Source: Arthrobacter sp. KBS0702 (lineage in GTDB: Bacteria; Actinomycetota; Actinomycetes; Actinomycetales; Micrococcaceae). From it: DNA of 64,000 nucleotides. Shown one piece after another: positions 63,458 to 64,000 of the stretch. The stretch is from assembly GCF_005937985.2 (NCBI RefSeq), contig NZ_CP042172.1:930001-994000 (forward strand). The letters are read 5' to 3'. Each line of letters begins with the position of its first letter. Position 1 is the stretch's first letter. The notes under the pieces are model-generated. The model was not told the DNA's origin and did no database searches. It saw only the letters and a list, made by a program, of their open reading frames with translations. The translations under genes and the position numbers were made by a program.

Positions 63458-64000
63458 ATGATTAACACACTTGCAGATCGTGTGCGCGGGCTTGCCTCGC
63501 TCTTCTGGCGCGAAGTGGCGAAGTTCGGCGCCGTCGGCGGTGTCGCCTTCGTCATCGACAACGGCCTGACGTACTACCTGATGCACGGCGCCATGTCCGA
63601 CAGCGAGGCCAAGGCCCGCTTCGTCGGTGCGACCGTCGCCACGATCTTCTCCTGGATCGCGAACCGCTTCTGGACGTTCCGCCACCGCAGGCAGGAAAAC
63701 GTGCTGCGTGAGTTCGCGATGTTCGTCCTCATCAACGGCATCGGCATCGGCATCTCCACCGGCCTCACCGCCCTCGCCAAGTACAGCATGGGCATCACGG
63801 ACAAGAACATGCTGTTCCTGGCCGGCGTCGTCGGCATCCTCGTCGCCACCGTCGTGCGCTTCTTCGCCTACCGCTTCCTGGTCTTCAACAAGGAACTCGA
63901 CGACGAGCCGGAGTTCTCGCACGACCACGAGATCATCGAACGGCACCCGCACAGCGGGGCGCCCGTCACGGTTCCCGGGCAGCCGGCCGAGGAGCCCGAC
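63458..64000 (+). CDS. GtrA family membrane protein (runs off the window)
   Basis: The frame is open for 181 codons to the window end, so the stop is outside. It has four hydrophobic segments and GtrA marks: FWREVAKFGAVGGVAFVIDN at about 16-35, TIFSWIANRFWTFRHRR, and the closing RFFAYRFLVFN. GtrA proteins are thought to flip lipid-linked sugars. After residue 148 comes an acidic and His-rich soluble tail. GGAGGG lies just before ATG 63458. It is divergent from purK, a usual pairing in this lineage. Confidence 0.88.
   Translation, partial: MINTLADRVRGLASLFWREVAKFGAVGGVAFVIDNGLTYYLMHGAMSDSEAKARFVGATVATIFSWIANRFWTFRHRRQENVLREFAMFVLINGIGIGISTGLTALAKYSMGITDKNMLFLAGVVGILVATVVRFFAYRFLVFNKELDDEPEFSHDHEIIERHPHSGAPVTVPGQPAEEPD

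Overview
The window is high-GC DNA with strong G/C bias at codon third positions and many GTG/TTG starts. It carries mycothiol chemistry (mca), a FtsB-type divisome protein next to enolase, a PIN-PhoH protein, class II fructose-bisphosphatase, a FemAB-type peptidoglycan bridge enzyme, and DUF501, DUF4245 and DUF4307 proteins. This combination points to an actinobacterium of the Micrococcaceae, Arthrobacter or Pseudarthrobacter-like; the genus is my inference. It looks like ordinary chromosome: no transposase, integrase, phage gene, CRISPR array or rRNA was seen.

Layout. 1-4.8 kb: the 3' end of an upstream gene, mannose-1-phosphate guanylyltransferase, an M20 amidohydrolase, an OhrR/Ohr organic-peroxide module and a linked oxidoreductase. 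4.9-15.3 kb: a nucleoside import and salvage region (BMP lipoprotein, ATPase, two permeases, cytidine deaminase, thymidine phosphorylase), two DedA proteins, then adenosine deaminase. 15.3-24.2 kb: mazG, enolase, ftsB, DUF501, ppx, a mycosin-like protease, NADH dehydrogenase 2, an ACT-GNAT fusion and a tRNA with a UAA anticodon. 24.5-30.8 kb: a branched-chain amino-acid ABC transporter split into livK (+) and livHMGF (-). 31-41 kb: a secreted protein, a BI-1/YccA protein, thiolase, galTK with a divergent aldose epimerase, an AI-2E exporter, ilvA and a rhomboid. 41-52 kb: greA, DUF4307, mca, a DUF255 thioredoxin-like protein, HAD, hemolysin III, a cis-prenyltransferase, PIN-PhoH, GNAT, a prepilin peptidase and Nudix. 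52-64 kb: fumC, carbonic anhydrase, DUF4245, glpX, a DUF559 protein, then a minus-strand run purK-purE-LCP-manA-femX, and a GtrA gene cut by the window edge.

Regulation. About nineteen genes have a TANNNT-like -10 hexamer only 6-7 nt before the start codon, so they are probably leaderless. In three of them the stop codon of the preceding gene is the first half of that -10. TGTGA-N6-TCACA-like palindromes of the CRP/GlxR type lie about 42-44 nt before the inferred start points of both liv units, with related sites before ndh and the nucleoside operon.

Oddities. There is a dispersed palindromic repeat with core GCGCGAACGTACACTTGAGG (four hairpins plus two half copies), one of which encodes the C-terminus of the DUF559 protein. 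LivH carries an exported beta-sandwich extension. A 23-codon ORF with a strong ribosome binding site precedes phoH. A 41-bp tandem array and an inverted-repeat element follow phoH. The UAA tRNA has a short variable loop. No complete new defence or mobile system was recognised; the best leads for something undescribed are the repeat family, the LivH fusion and the phoH leader ORF.
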